Notes: a model not told the origin generated them from the letters alone. Shown: positions 43,381-51,878, counted from the stretch's first letter. The stretch is 64,000 bases of DNA from Methanocella_A sp049676595 (GCF_049676595.1 NZ_CP187259.1:806001-870000), one strand, 5' to 3'. Numbers and translations: made by a program.

Positions 43381-44031
43381 TCATTTCACCAGATCGCTGC
43401 TATTCGCCAGCATCAGGAACTCCTTCACCTGCTCGTCGCTTAAGGTCTCGAACTCCTGGTAGTACTCTCCCACCGCTTCGAAGTCCTCCGGAGCCTGGGC
43501 GTAAACCAGCGGGGCTACGTACTTCAGCTCTTCCACCAGCTCTGCAGGTATCACCGGGGTTGCCATCACTACTTCTTCCGGACCCTGGTCTCTGATGGCC
43601 TCCACTGCTGCAATCATCGTGGCACCGGTGACAATCCCGTCGTCCACGATGAACACGGTGCGCCCGTACAGCTTGGGGAAGTTGCCGAGGCCGACGCGCA
43701 GGTCGTCCAGCGTCGCCTTCATCTCTCCGATGATCCGCCTCGCCTCTCCGCCGATGTATTCCCGGGAGATCTGCCACCTGTCCACCATTGCCTGGTCGAG
43801 CATGACTGCGCCATTCCATGTAACCGCCCCTATGGCAAAGTCGGCATTAAATGGGGCGCCTATCTTCTTGCTCATGACCAGATCGAGAGGTGCCTTAAAA
43901 TCCTGAGCTATCTCGTAGCCCACCGGGACGCCTCCCCTCGGTATGGCGAGCACGATTACATCCTTGCCTCGAAAGGCTTTCAGCTCTTTCGATAGAATTT
44001 TGCCGGCTTCGGCCCGATTCCTGAACTTCAT
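43381..44031 (-). CDS. Phosphoribosyltransferase-domain protein
   Basis: A 216-residue cytoplasmic type I phosphoribosyltransferase-fold protein. The PRPP loop is VFIVDDGIVTGATM with Asp130-Asp131; LAIPRGGVPVGYEIA near residue 28 and VMSKKIGAPFNADFAIGAV near 52 are typical of the stand-alone family often annotated as phosphoribosyltransferase. The nucleobase or other acceptor is unknown. A hypothetical gene lies 14 bp upstream on the same strand, suggesting cotranscription. Confidence 0.88.
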   Translation of the reverse strand: MKFRNRAEAGKILSKELKAFRGKDVIVLAIPRGGVPVGYEIAQDFKAPLDLVMSKKIGAPFNADFAIGAVTWNGAVMLDQAMVDRWQISREYIGGEARRIIGEMKATLDDLRVGLGNFPKLYGRTVFIVDDGIVTGATMIAAVEAIRDQGPEEVVMATPVIPAELVEELKYVAPLVYAQAPEDFEAVGEYYQEFETLSDEQVKEFLMLANSSDLVK

Positions 44032-44045
44032 AGTTTCACATCACG

Positions 44046-44456
44046 CTATGCAGTAACTTCGCTTGTTCTGGTCTCCGATTTCAGGCCCTTCAGCAGCTCT
44101 GACAGCGTTATCGTCGTTATGTACTTGTGGAGCTGCAGAAAACCTCCGATGGAGTCAAATGCCCTCACTTTGCCCTGTATTGATTTCTTCGTCCCGGGGT
44201 CCGGCACCACGAATATCAGGTGATCGCAGTCGGACCAGAGGGCGCACATAGCGCCTGCCTCGATGACGTCGGGCTGGACATCCCCGCTCGACGTGATGAG
44301 CCGGAAGGCCATCTTGAGCTCCGGCAGGTTAGGATGCTCCTGCTTGGACCAGACCTGGTCCAGGTTGCCTGCTCCCAGGTTCACGTTGTGCTCGATCTTG
44401 TACCCCAGCTGGCTGCCTACCGTGTCGCACGCAGCATTCATGCTTTGCTCATCCAT
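44046..44456 (-). CDS. Hypothetical protein upstream of the phosphoribosyltransferase
   Basis: I do not recognise this 136-residue soluble protein. It begins MDEQSMNAACDTVGSQLGYKIEHNV; the middle (VWSKQEHPNLPELKMAFRLITSSGDVQPDVIEAGAM, WSDCDHLIFVVPDP) alternates strand and helix in a way that recalls restriction-endonuclease-like folds (an E-x-K near ELKMAF), but this is weak. The gene ends 14 bp before the phosphoribosyltransferase start, so both are likely one transcript. No signal peptide or membrane helix. Confidence 0.7.
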   Translation of the reverse strand: MDEQSMNAACDTVGSQLGYKIEHNVNLGAGNLDQVWSKQEHPNLPELKMAFRLITSSGDVQPDVIEAGAMCALWSDCDHLIFVVPDPGTKKSIQGKVRAFDSIGGFLQLHKYITTITLSELLKGLKSETRTSEVTA

Positions 44457-44680
44457 GCTGTTACCCCCTGAAGATCAATCTTGCAGCCTGGTCCGGCGAT
44501 CAAGTGGGCCGGCCAGGGTTGTAAATACGACATTAAGGAGTTCGGATATATCGAAAAAGAGCTTATCACCACATAGAGCGAAAAGGAGCCCGCATACCCC
44601 CGCTGTCCATACCGTAACGGCCCGCGGAATCCGTTGATGATCATTAATAGGATATAAAAAGACATTACATGGGAGATTAC

Positions 44681-45055
44681 ATGGCTGGCGTTGGCAGAAT
44701 CGGGGACTTTGGAAAACCTGATTACGAAGCGGAAATGGATATCGAGAACCGCCTGGACACGACGGATCCTCTGGTTGATGAGAATATACCCTTTGAAGAC
44801 CGGGTTAAAAGCCTGATGGAACGGGGGATGAGCAGGGAGCAGGCCGTGGAGTGGTTAAACCATGCCAGAGAGGATGCGAAAAAGCGGGAATTCCGCAAGA
44901 GGGATATCCTGGTCGAGCAGTCGCATTTCCGCAAAGAGCTAGGGGAGCTAAAAAACTGTACTCCCGTCGATGAAAGTTGCCTGATTCCCGGGCCGGGGGG
45001 AGAGGAGAACAAAGATCCGGAAGCCCGGCGGAGACAGGGACCGCTGCCAGAGTAA
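44681..45055 (+). CDS. Hypothetical acidic protein
   Basis: A 124-residue soluble protein with a charged helical middle (FEDRVKSLMERGMSREQAVEWLNHAREDAKKREFRKRDILVEQSHFRKELGEL) and a proline/glycine-rich end. EDRVKSLMERGMSREQAVEWL resembles a small UBA- or CUE-like three-helix unit, but I cannot confirm it. ATG 44681 is preferred over ATG 44669 because GGGAG lies a few bases before it. The function is unknown. It is divergent from the phosphoribosyltransferase unit. Confidence 0.65.
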   Translation: MAGVGRIGDFGKPDYEAEMDIENRLDTTDPLVDENIPFEDRVKSLMERGMSREQAVEWLNHAREDAKKREFRKRDILVEQSHFRKELGELKNCTPVDESCLIPGPGGEENKDPEARRRQGPLPE

Positions 45056-45538
45056 GAGAATTATAAGTCTGTCCTTATCCTGATACGGATAAATATTTTA
45101 ATGTTTTATCACAAGCAGGCTACTATCAGGTTATTATCGGGTTACACGATCGATGTATGGTGTGTACCAGGTTACCCGGCCAGTGTGAGATATCTATACC
45201 TCCGGGGAATCGGCGTAATATCTTTTCCATGATCATTGGAGGTATAGTTCGGCGACAGGCCGCCTTGTTCTTAGTTCGCAAAGGCACAAAGGCGCAACGG
45301 CGTAAAGGAATAACAGTAAAACCTTTGCGTCTTTGCGTCCTTGCGCCTTTGCGATTTAATACCGAGGCCTCCCGTGGCCGGACCAATCCCATTTTTACTT
45401 CGACTACTTGAAAAATCAGTTATCATAACTGAATCAATATGTGACTGGAACTGAAGCAGGCCGAATAATGTGGGCCGCTGCTGACCAGGCTAAACGTATT
45501 CCCTCCGGCCTTCTGACTTCCTGTGACGGCCAATATTT
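45056..45538. other. Intergenic region with a CGCAAAGG palindrome
   Basis: About 480 bp between convergent genes. It contains the palindromic repeat at 45277-45353 and a looser inverted pair (TATACCTCCGGGGAATC near 45194 with GATCATTGGAGGTATA near 45231). No gene is seen. Confidence 0.6.
45277..45353. repeat. Palindromic repeat of CGCAAAGG words (family D)
   Basis: The left arm is CGCAAAGGCACAAAGGCGCA and the right arm is TTGCGTCCTTGCGCCTTTGCG, with the words repeated 2-4 times on each side. The total is 77 bp. Same design as families A and B (word repeats arranged in two inverted arms) with different words. Confidence 0.75.
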
Positions 45539-46222
45539 TCATATTTTTATCCCTTCGAGGAAATAACGGGTATGCGCCAGAGCCTCTGCCTGTGCGTCAG
45601 CCTTGATTCTCTCGTAGTCCGTATCGCAGCTCAGGAGCAGGTATTTTAAGAACAGGTACACGTTGAAAGCGTAGTATTCCCGGGCCAGCAGTGCCGGGTC
45701 GGAAGGCTTGATAAGGCCTTTATCGATCATGGAGCGAAACGCTTTTTCCCAGAAATATACTGGCTGATCTATCACCTGTCTCCTGAAAAAGCTCCTGATC
45801 ATGGCGTTACGGCACATTTCTATGGCGATCATTCGCCAGATCCTCAATATCCGGGGGTTTTCCATAGATTCGTTGAACTTTTTCCAGACCAGGTCCGTAA
45901 GGCCTTCAGGGCCTGAAGATATGAGCACCTGATCGATCATGGCACTCTGGCTGCTCTGCTGGTAGTTTGACTTACCTAATTCGCCGATGAAGAGCTTGAG
46001 GATGGTTTCCAGTATTTCGTCCTTACCTTTGAAGTGACTGTACAACGAACTTTTCTTAATTCCCACAGCCTCCGAGATCTCTCTCATGGAGGCCGCCTCG
46101 AAACCTTTCTTTGAGAAGAGGTCGATCGCTGCATCAATGATCCTGTCCCTGGTAGTAATGACTATACTTTTCCCTGAAACCGGGGCGCTGTTCTGGTCCG
46201 ACGGCGTATCTGCATCTGTCAC
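45539..46222 (-). CDS. TetR/AcrR-family transcriptional repressor
   Basis: A 227-residue protein. Residues 24-70 hold the TetR helix-turn-helix (RDRIIDAAIDLFSKKGFEAASMREISEAVGIKKSSLYSHFKGKDEI); the rest is an all-helical ligand-binding/dimerisation domain, with ILRIWRMIAIEMCRNAMIR in the expected middle. The GTG start at 46222 has GGGTGAG about 5 nt upstream. Its promoter carries two 20-bp palindromes around the TATA box, so autorepression is expected. The ligand is unknown, and no obvious efflux or enzyme target gene adjoins. Confidence 0.9.
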   Translation of the reverse strand: MTDADTPSDQNSAPVSGKSIVITTRDRIIDAAIDLFSKKGFEAASMREISEAVGIKKSSLYSHFKGKDEILETILKLFIGELGKSNYQQSSQSAMIDQVLISSGPEGLTDLVWKKFNESMENPRILRIWRMIAIEMCRNAMIRSFFRRQVIDQPVYFWEKAFRSMIDKGLIKPSDPALLAREYYAFNVYLFLKYLLLSCDTDYERIKADAQAEALAHTRYFLEGIKI

Positions 46223-46241
46223 GTTCTCACCCTGGAACTTT

Positions 46242-46261
46242 GCTACCGACCGGTAGGTAGC
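46242..46261. promoter_or_regulatory. TetR operator 1
   Basis: GCTACCGACCGGTAGGTAGC is a 20-bp near-perfect palindrome (one mismatched pair), 20-39 bp upstream of the tetR GTG start and over the likely transcription start. It fits the ACCGACCGGTCGGT operator type of many TetR proteins. Confidence 0.8.
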
Positions 46262-46286
46262 ATGATGACGTAATTACCAATATCTC

Positions 46287-46315
46287 CTATATATAGCTAC
46301 CGACCGGTCGGTAGC
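46287..46315 (-). promoter_or_regulatory. tetR TATA box and TetR operator 2
   Basis: The TATA-like CTATATATAG occupies 46287-46296, and the perfect 20-bp palindrome GCTACCGACCGGTCGGTAGC occupies 46296-46315, immediately upstream of it in the direction of transcription. Together with operator 1 it brackets the core promoter. Confidence 0.8.
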
Positions 46316-46376
46316 AGGCCCATGTATGCCGTTTTCTTTCCGTATGTGAAATATCTATAAGGAAAAAGCTCCGGGC

Positions 46377-47480
46377 TTAGAAGTCGATGACTTCCACGGT
46401 CCTGAACTGTGCGACCTTGCGCACGTATTTAGACAGCTGTACGCCGATGTAGCTGACCAGTACTGCTACCAGTATTGCTATACCCAGGTGCTGTAGCGCT
46501 ATTGACGTGTCGCCCTGCATCCTGATGATGTAGTCGGTGCCACCCCATACAAGGGTACCCATGGCAACCAGGAAGAACGGTGTTGCAAGGTAGCGGTACA
46601 ATGTCTCGCTTTCTTCTGTGTACGCGTCAATAATCCAGCCTATGACGATGGCCAGCATAGAGGCTACGAACCACCATATGGCCGCGTTGAAGAACCACGC
46701 CGCCAGCATCAGGTATCCCGGCTGTCCGTTGGCAATGTTCAGCTGGTTGAAGACTTCGAGCGCTCCGCTGATGAAAGCCATCGTAATGAGGATGAGTGAT
46801 ATCAGGTAGGTGACGAAGGTCAGCTTGGCTTCCTGGAATGACTTGCGCAGGTTATAAGTGAAGGTCTGGAGCAGGTCATCGAAACCGAGGCCTTTGTACA
46901 GCATGTAGCTGCCTATCAGCGTGGCGATCGCCACAGGGGCAGCATTCTGGATGCCCGTCAGGGTCGTGATCGCGTAAACGAGGAAGGTAACTCCTGCAGG
47001 TATGAACACGATTCTGGCGACCTTCGGGTCGCTGGCCAGCTCTTTGATAATGTAGTACGTGCTCTCCAGGTTCTGCGCCTGCTTGACGACAACTCTCTTG
47101 ACAGATTCGACCTTCATCCTCGACTGCAGGATGGGCAGGACGGATTCGTCTTCGGCACCGTCGCTCACAAGCACGGCTTTTTCCACCGGCATCTTCAGTA
47201 AAATGTCGTCGAGCTGCTGAGCGATGGCTCTGTCCGATTTCAGGCCCAGGTCCTTGTGCCCTGCGATGCAGACTACTTCGACGTCGAAGCCTTCCGACTT
47301 CAGCTCATCGTAGACCTGGATGCCGCCGAAGATCGTATTGATGTCCGAGTCCTCAGGGTCGGCAGCGCCCAGCTTGGATGCTGCTTCGAGGCAGGCCGCT
47401 CTCCCGATCACCGGGCTCTGGACTCCTCCTTTGACGCCTATGTCGTCGTCTTTGTCAATACAAACGATCAGCATGTCCAC
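46377..47480 (-). CDS. DUF373 family membrane protein
   Basis: A 367-residue protein of the archaeal DUF373 family. The N-terminal 150 residues are a soluble alpha/beta domain (MLIVCIDKDDDIGVKGGVQSPVIGR, FDVEVVCIAGHKDLGLKSDRAIAQQLD, KAVLVSDGAEDESVLPIL), followed by seven or so hydrophobic helices (VARIVFIPAGVTFLVYAITTL to ILVAVLVSYIGVQLSKYV). The function is unknown; the family is largely archaeal. The GTG at 47480 is favoured by GAGGT 7 nt upstream; an ATG lies two codons later. It precedes the tetR gene on the same strand but 154 bp and two operators separate them. Confidence 0.88.
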   Translation of the reverse strand: MDMLIVCIDKDDDIGVKGGVQSPVIGRAACLEAASKLGAADPEDSDINTIFGGIQVYDELKSEGFDVEVVCIAGHKDLGLKSDRAIAQQLDDILLKMPVEKAVLVSDGAEDESVLPILQSRMKVESVKRVVVKQAQNLESTYYIIKELASDPKVARIVFIPAGVTFLVYAITTLTGIQNAAPVAIATLIGSYMLYKGLGFDDLLQTFTYNLRKSFQEAKLTFVTYLISLILITMAFISGALEVFNQLNIANGQPGYLMLAAWFFNAAIWWFVASMLAIVIGWIIDAYTEESETLYRYLATPFFLVAMGTLVWGGTDYIIRMQGDTSIALQHLGIAILVAVLVSYIGVQLSKYVRKVAQFRTVEVIDF

Positions 47481-47685
47481 GATGGTTACCTCGCAAGTGC
47501 GTGGAAGACTTCTGTTCCGGTATCATCAAGGCGTTTGTCAATTATAAATCTTCTCTACGCTGACATACGTGAAAGTGCTGTAGCCCGACAGCCTGGCAGC
47601 CTCGACAGAATATGGCAGTAGCTACCTGTGAAAAGTAATAAAGAATTATGTAGGTTCCTCTGGGAGGAACCTGTATGATCTTAGT

Positions 47686-48546
47686 TTACAGTAATCCGGA
47701 GCGCTGTAACAGGAGCAGATCTTCGGTGTTGAGTTTCTCGCCAGCCTTAAACTGGGCGTAGACATCCTCTGCCTGCTTCTTGTACTCGACCTTGTCCTTG
47801 GTGTCCTTCTCGGCCTTGGTCTTCTTCTTGAGACCAACGATGACCTTGTCGAAGTCGCGGACTTCCTTCTGCAGCTTCAGGAACTGCTTGTGGTACTCGT
47901 CGGCGGTTTCCTGTGCCTTGACGAATTCCTTGTGCTGTGCGTCTGCATCTGCCCGGGTCTTGTCGGCCTCGCGGAAGCACTCGATCATCTTGTCGTGGTA
48001 CTCCTGTGCCAGGTCTGCGAATTCCTTGACTTTCTTGTGGAATTCCGATGCCTGGTCCCTAAAGCCTTGCGCTTCTGTCAGGAAGGTCTTGAGCTCCTGG
48101 TTCTGCTCGAGCTGATCCTTCTTCTTCTTGAACTCTTCCTTCATCTCGGAGATCTTGTCTACGAGAGCGCGCTCTTTCTCGGGGCTCAGCACTTCAGTCT
48201 GCTGCTTGAACTCCATGTGGTCGATTTCTTTTCTGAGCTCGTTCAGCGATCTGCCGCTGGTAGTGCTGTCCTTCTTGCGGATGCCGTCTACCTTGCTGTA
48301 GACTTCGTTTGCCTTGTCGTTCAGATCGTTGCGCAGCTCTTTGTTTGAGCTTACCTGTCCGTTAAACTCGTCTCTCTTAACGCGGTATTCCTGGGCTTTC
48401 TCGATCAGTTCCTTCGTCTTCTTGTTGAGTTCATCCCTCCTCTTCGCAAATGTACTGGCCTTGGAGTTCCACTCATTCCTGTTGGTTTTTAACTCCTCAG
48501 CGTCCTTAAGGAACTTGGATTTTTTTTCTTGCAGTTCTTTTAGCAT
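47686..48546 (-). CDS. COG1340-type archaeal coiled-coil protein
   Basis: A 286-residue protein that is almost wholly coiled coil (heptad-rich, K/E/Q-rich; residues 1-265), matching the COG1340 family, which is common in archaea. The function is unknown; long coiled coils may serve structural or scaffolding roles. Its start overlaps the serB 3' end by 41 bp, so the two are translationally linked. The gene order glyA-serB-coiled-coil, each overlapping the next, is read as one operon. Confidence 0.85.
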   Translation of the reverse strand: MLKELQEKKSKFLKDAEELKTNRNEWNSKASTFAKRRDELNKKTKELIEKAQEYRVKRDEFNGQVSSNKELRNDLNDKANEVYSKVDGIRKKDSTTSGRSLNELRKEIDHMEFKQQTEVLSPEKERALVDKISEMKEEFKKKKDQLEQNQELKTFLTEAQGFRDQASEFHKKVKEFADLAQEYHDKMIECFREADKTRADADAQHKEFVKAQETADEYHKQFLKLQKEVRDFDKVIVGLKKKTKAEKDTKDKVEYKKQAEDVYAQFKAGEKLNTEDLLLLQRSGLL

Positions 48547-49249
48547 GTAACTCGTCTTCCTCCTCTTTCATTATAGGAATCAAGGATTCCAAATTTTTGC
48601 CCTCTACGACTACGTCAGCGGCCTGGCGAACTACCGGCTTGGCATTGAAGGCCACAAATGTGCCGACTACACCGACCCAGCACAGGTCATTCGACCCGTC
48701 GCCCACTGCTATGCAGTCTTTCGGGCTAATGTTTTCCAGTTTGCAAATCTCTTCGAGAACCTCCTTCTTCGAGTTTTGCTTCGTCAGCGGCCCCCGGACT
48801 TCTCCGGTGACCACGCCGTCCTGGATCATAAGCTCATTTGCGTACACGTGGTCCATGCCAAGCATGGAACCAACGCGGTCCGCGATAATCGTAAACCCTC
48901 CCGAGACAAGGGCGATGCGGTATCCGCACGCCTTCAGCTCGCTCATCAGCTTACCGGCACCGGGCATCAAGGGAACGCTGCAGGCGACGCGTTTCGCGTC
49001 GTCTTCAGTGAGGCCCCTGAGGAGCTTGACCCGTTCGATGAGTGCCTGTTCGAAGTCCAGCTCGCCGTTCATGGCACGCTGGGTGACATCTGCCACAACT
49101 TCGCCCACGCCTCTGGCGCGGGCCATTTCGATGATGCCCTCGCAGTCTATGACTGTCGAGTCCATATCAAAGATGATCAGTTTTTTTCGAGAACAGTCTG
49201 CCTCCTTCGAGTCACCTGAGTGAAAACTCATAGGCACCATCGCCATCAA
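48506..49249 (-). CDS. serB: Phosphoserine phosphatase
   Basis: A HAD-family phosphatase, 247 residues from the first start. The catalytic motif is FDMDSTVID (Asp28 nucleophile, Asp30), motif 2 is LVSGGFT, and motif 3 and Mg2+ site are LTKQNSKKEV and IAVGDGSNDL. It removes phosphate from phosphoserine in serine synthesis. Its 5' end overlaps the glyA 3' end by up to 38 bp; several in-frame starts (49249, 49246, 49240, 49231) are possible. Serine made here is the substrate of the glycine hydroxymethyltransferase encoded just upstream. The C-terminal extension (KEEEDELHAKRTARKK) is charged and overlaps the coiled-coil gene. Confidence 0.92.
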   Translation of the reverse strand: MMAMVPMSFHSGDSKEADCSRKKLIIFDMDSTVIDCEGIIEMARARGVGEVVADVTQRAMNGELDFEQALIERVKLLRGLTEDDAKRVACSVPLMPGAGKLMSELKACGYRIALVSGGFTIIADRVGSMLGMDHVYANELMIQDGVVTGEVRGPLTKQNSKKEVLEEICKLENISPKDCIAVGDGSNDLCWVGVVGTFVAFNAKPVVRQAADVVVEGKNLESLIPIMKEEEDELHAKRTARKKIQVP

Positions 49250-50483
49250 AGCAGTATTTCACTGCCTGATATTGAGACTTAAAGTGTACGACATCCTTTT
49301 TAACCTTTTCGGGTTCCTCTCTGTCAATGGCGACGCGCTTGATGAACTTTGCCACCTCTTTCATCTCCGGCTCGTTCATACCTAAGCGAGTTAACTCCTG
49401 AGTGCCCAGGCGCAGACCCGAGGGGTTGTCCGTCGTGTTCACATCGTCCCACGGGAACAGGTTCTTGTTCGTGATGATATTAGCTCTCTCCAGCTTTGAC
49501 GCGAGCACGGAGCCGCCGCCGATCTTTGAGACGTCCACCGCTATCTGGTGGGACTTAGTGTAGCCGAGGTCTTTGCACAGCACGTTGAAGCCGAGGTCGT
49601 CCATCGCGGCTCCCAGCGCCTGGGAGTTCCTGACGATCTGCGCTGCGTACGCCTTGCCGAAGGCTTTCATCTCTGCCAGCGTAATGGCGAGGCCTGCCTT
49701 GTGGTGCAGGTGGGCATTGCTCACAGTGCCGGGGAAAACTGCCTCATCGATATCCTTCGCGAACTTCTCCTTGCACAGGATGATGCCACCCTGCGGGCCG
49801 GGGAAGGTCTTGTGGGTGCTGCCAGTCAGCACATCTGCCCCTTCCTTCAGCGGGTCCTGGAACTGGCCGCCGGCGATCAGGCCGAGGACGTGGGCGCCGT
49901 CGTAGACGATGCTGGCGCCGACTTCGTCGCAGACTGCCCTCGCCTCTTTGACGGGGTGGGGGAACAGGAACAGGCTGGCGCCGAACATGACGATCCTGGG
50001 GCGGATATCCCTGATCTGCTTGATCATCTTGTCGACGTCTACGTTCATGATCTGGTTATCATAGGGATGAGTATAAATTTTAAGGCCTCTAATACCGGCC
50101 GCCGAGAACTTCGCGTGGCTGATGTGGCCGCCGCTCGGCACCGCGAGCGCCATGAGCTTGTCGCCCGGGTCCGCCAGGGCGAAGAAAGCGGCGATGTTGC
50201 AGTTGACACCCGAAATTGGCTGGACGTTGACGTGGGGAGCGTTAAAAATCTCCTTCGCGAGCTCGATGGCTTTTCCCTCGATGACGTCCACAAAGCCGCA
50301 GCCCTGGTAAAAGCGGTGGCCTACCTGACCTTCGGCATACCTGTGGCCGAGGTCGGAGGAAAGTACCTTCCGCACCATCGGGCTGGTCACGTTCTCGCTG
50401 GCGATCATCGGCAGGGAATGCCTGAACAGGTCCTGGCTCCCTTCGACGGCGTCTACTATCGTCCTCACGTCTGGATTCAACAC
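49212..50483 (-). CDS. glyA: Serine hydroxymethyltransferase
   Basis: A fold-type I PLP enzyme of about 424 residues that interconverts serine and glycine with a pterin one-carbon carrier (tetrahydromethanopterin in methanogens). The PLP lysine lies in TGSTHKTFPGPQGG; SENVTSPMVR, GHRYAEGQVGHRFYQGC and YDGAHVLGLIAGGQF are family signatures. The likely start is GTG 50483 or TTG 50480, with GAGGT at 50488-50492. ATG 50513 is unlikely because the TATA-like CCTTTTTATCC (50520-50530 on the minus strand) would place the transcript start downstream of it, near 50500. First gene of the glyA-serB-coiled-coil operon. Confidence 0.93.
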   Translation of the reverse strand: MLNPDVRTIVDAVEGSQDLFRHSLPMIASENVTSPMVRKVLSSDLGHRYAEGQVGHRFYQGCGFVDVIEGKAIELAKEIFNAPHVNVQPISGVNCNIAAFFALADPGDKLMALAVPSGGHISHAKFSAAGIRGLKIYTHPYDNQIMNVDVDKMIKQIRDIRPRIVMFGASLFLFPHPVKEARAVCDEVGASIVYDGAHVLGLIAGGQFQDPLKEGADVLTGSTHKTFPGPQGGIILCKEKFAKDIDEAVFPGTVSNAHLHHKAGLAITLAEMKAFGKAYAAQIVRNSQALGAAMDDLGFNVLCKDLGYTKSHQIAVDVSKIGGGSVLASKLERANIITNKNLFPWDDVNTTDNPSGLRLGTQELTRLGMNEPEMKEVAKFIKRVAIDREEPEKVKKDVVHFKSQYQAVKYCFDGDGAYEFSLR

Positions 50484-50519
50484 GATAACCTCGCTATTGA
50501 TATTGCTAAACATGGTCAA

Positions 50520-50530
50520 GGATAAAAAGG
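50520..50530 (-). promoter_or_regulatory. glyA TATA box
   Basis: CCTTTTTATCC on the minus strand. A start about 25 bp on falls near 50500, giving a leader of about 17-20 nt before GTG 50483 or TTG 50480. Confidence 0.55.
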
Positions 50531-50654
50531 TTTGGGTGGCCAGAACAGGACGGCGGAGACGCAAGCCCTTAAAAAAGCTCGCAGTCTCCCGGCAGGGGCG
50601 TCGCGATACAGTGTAAGGATAATTTACCACTTTCATAGAAAATATTATCAATAG

Positions 50655-50676
50655 GTAATTACAAATTTGTAATTAC
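50655..50676. promoter_or_regulatory. 22-bp perfect palindrome before a secreted HExxH protein
   Basis: The sequence GTAATTACAAA is followed directly by its exact inverse TTTGTAATTAC, ending 4 bp before the ATG at 50681. The placement suggests an operator in the 5' end of the transcript or in the core promoter. No matching regulator gene adjoins. Confidence 0.6.
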
Positions 50677-50680
50677 TACC

Positions 50681-51250
50681 ATGGCAAGCCACAGGATCGC
50701 AAGGGCCGCAGTATGTCTCATTATACTCGCGATAGCACTAACCTCGCTGTTTCCGGCCTCAGCCACCGCCGTCGCCTACGAAGCCCTGCCGGCCGGCACT
50801 TTCGGCGCCCCGGGCCCAACCGTCTACGGTGACGACAGGTTCAAAGTAAGCATTAACACTGCCATGGAAAAACTGCAGGCCGAGTACCCCGAGGACTACC
50901 TCCGGGTCAGCAGCTGGATCTCGGAGATCAGGCCCACTGATACTTATACTCAGATTGACAACCACGGCATCTGCTACATCGACCCAGCAGATGCCACTGC
51001 CAATCCCTACTGGCTCGCAGGTGTACTGGTCCACGAGGCGCAGCACACCTACGATGACAGTGTCTACTTCTCAAACCACCCGTACACTGCCCGGGAGTCC
51101 GAGGCCAGGGCGCTGGAAGTCCAGGCCGCTTACCTCGGCTCGGTCAACAGCTGGACCGAAGACCAGGTACAGAGCTGGGTTGACGGTTACCTCGCTCAGA
51201 ACTACTGGGAGACCATACCCGTCAAGTACGGGGACAGCCCGCTAAAGTAA
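50681..51250 (+). CDS. Secreted HExxH zinc-metallopeptidase-like protein
   Basis: A 189-residue exported protein with a signal peptide (residues 1-31, ending SATAVAY). The mature part contains WLAGVLVHEAQHTYDD, a clear HExxH zinc site, and a downstream ESEARALEVQAAYLG helix whose Glu could be the third ligand as in gluzincin-type folds. No named peptidase family is recognised with certainty; the target could be a surface protein. The palindrome upstream indicates regulated expression. ATG 50681 lacks a strong Shine-Dalgarno sequence. Confidence 0.75.
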   Translation: MASHRIARAAVCLIILAIALTSLFPASATAVAYEALPAGTFGAPGPTVYGDDRFKVSINTAMEKLQAEYPEDYLRVSSWISEIRPTDTYTQIDNHGICYIDPADATANPYWLAGVLVHEAQHTYDDSVYFSNHPYTARESEARALEVQAAYLGSVNSWTEDQVQSWVDGYLAQNYWETIPVKYGDSPLK

Positions 51251-51257
51251 ACATTCC

Positions 51258-51827
51258 TCAAGCTTGAGCCTTCCAGGGCTGGAGAATTCTGCTTATAATC
51301 GCTCCCGAAAACCCTGCTGCGAAAAACCCCGGAACAAGCAGGAAGCTCATGAAAAAGGCAAGTGCTATTGCACTATTTATGTATCCTGTAATGATTCCCG
51401 AGCTTAACGCCCTGGTTCCCGACAACATCAACGTCCCGAGGGGTACCAGCAAGGGCATAGATATAATAATGAGAACAGCCGTGACCGCGAAAACCTTGAG
51501 CGATGCACTGAAGGCTTCTTCTGGCCTGCCCCTTAGGGCCGGATGTAACAGCACGTTAAGACATCCTACTACAGTGCCGGCGAACATTGCAGCGAAGAAC
51601 CCGAAGAAGAAATAGCCGAGAGGAGCCATGCCGTTACCTACCGGTGTCGGTGCGCTTTCGAAGGCTATCCTGTCACTTTCGCCCACCTGAAATATGGTAA
51701 AAAGGACTATCGCCATTAGTATGAAGCCGATAACACCGATGGCAAGGGATTTCCATTCGAGAAATTTTTGTAGGCGATTGCCCGGTGAAGCCATGAAATC
51801 AAATTGGCCGGCAACACTAATAAGCAC
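51258..51827 (-). CDS. Four-helix membrane protein, hypothetical
   Basis: A protein of up to 189 residues with four hydrophobic helices, about 27-47 (LAIGVIGFILMAIVLFTIF), 68-92 (APLGYFFFGFFAAMFAGTVVG), 110-135 (LKVFAVTAVLIIISMPLLVPLG) and 145-180 (GIITGYINSAIALAFFMSFLLVPGFFAAGF). I do not recognise a family. GTG 51827 and ATG 51794 are both possible starts; neither has a good ribosome site. It is convergent with the secreted HExxH protein gene. Family B repeat copy 2 lies just upstream. Confidence 0.65.
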   Translation of the reverse strand: MLISVAGQFDFMASPGNRLQKFLEWKSLAIGVIGFILMAIVLFTIFQVGESDRIAFESAPTPVGNGMAPLGYFFFGFFAAMFAGTVVGCLNVLLHPALRGRPEEAFSASLKVFAVTAVLIIISMPLLVPLGTLMLSGTRALSSGIITGYINSAIALAFFMSFLLVPGFFAAGFSGAIISRILQPWKAQA

Positions 51828-51878
51828 ATTGGAGAAAATAAGTCACTGATTTTATAGATTCTGATCTTTTCGGGTTGT

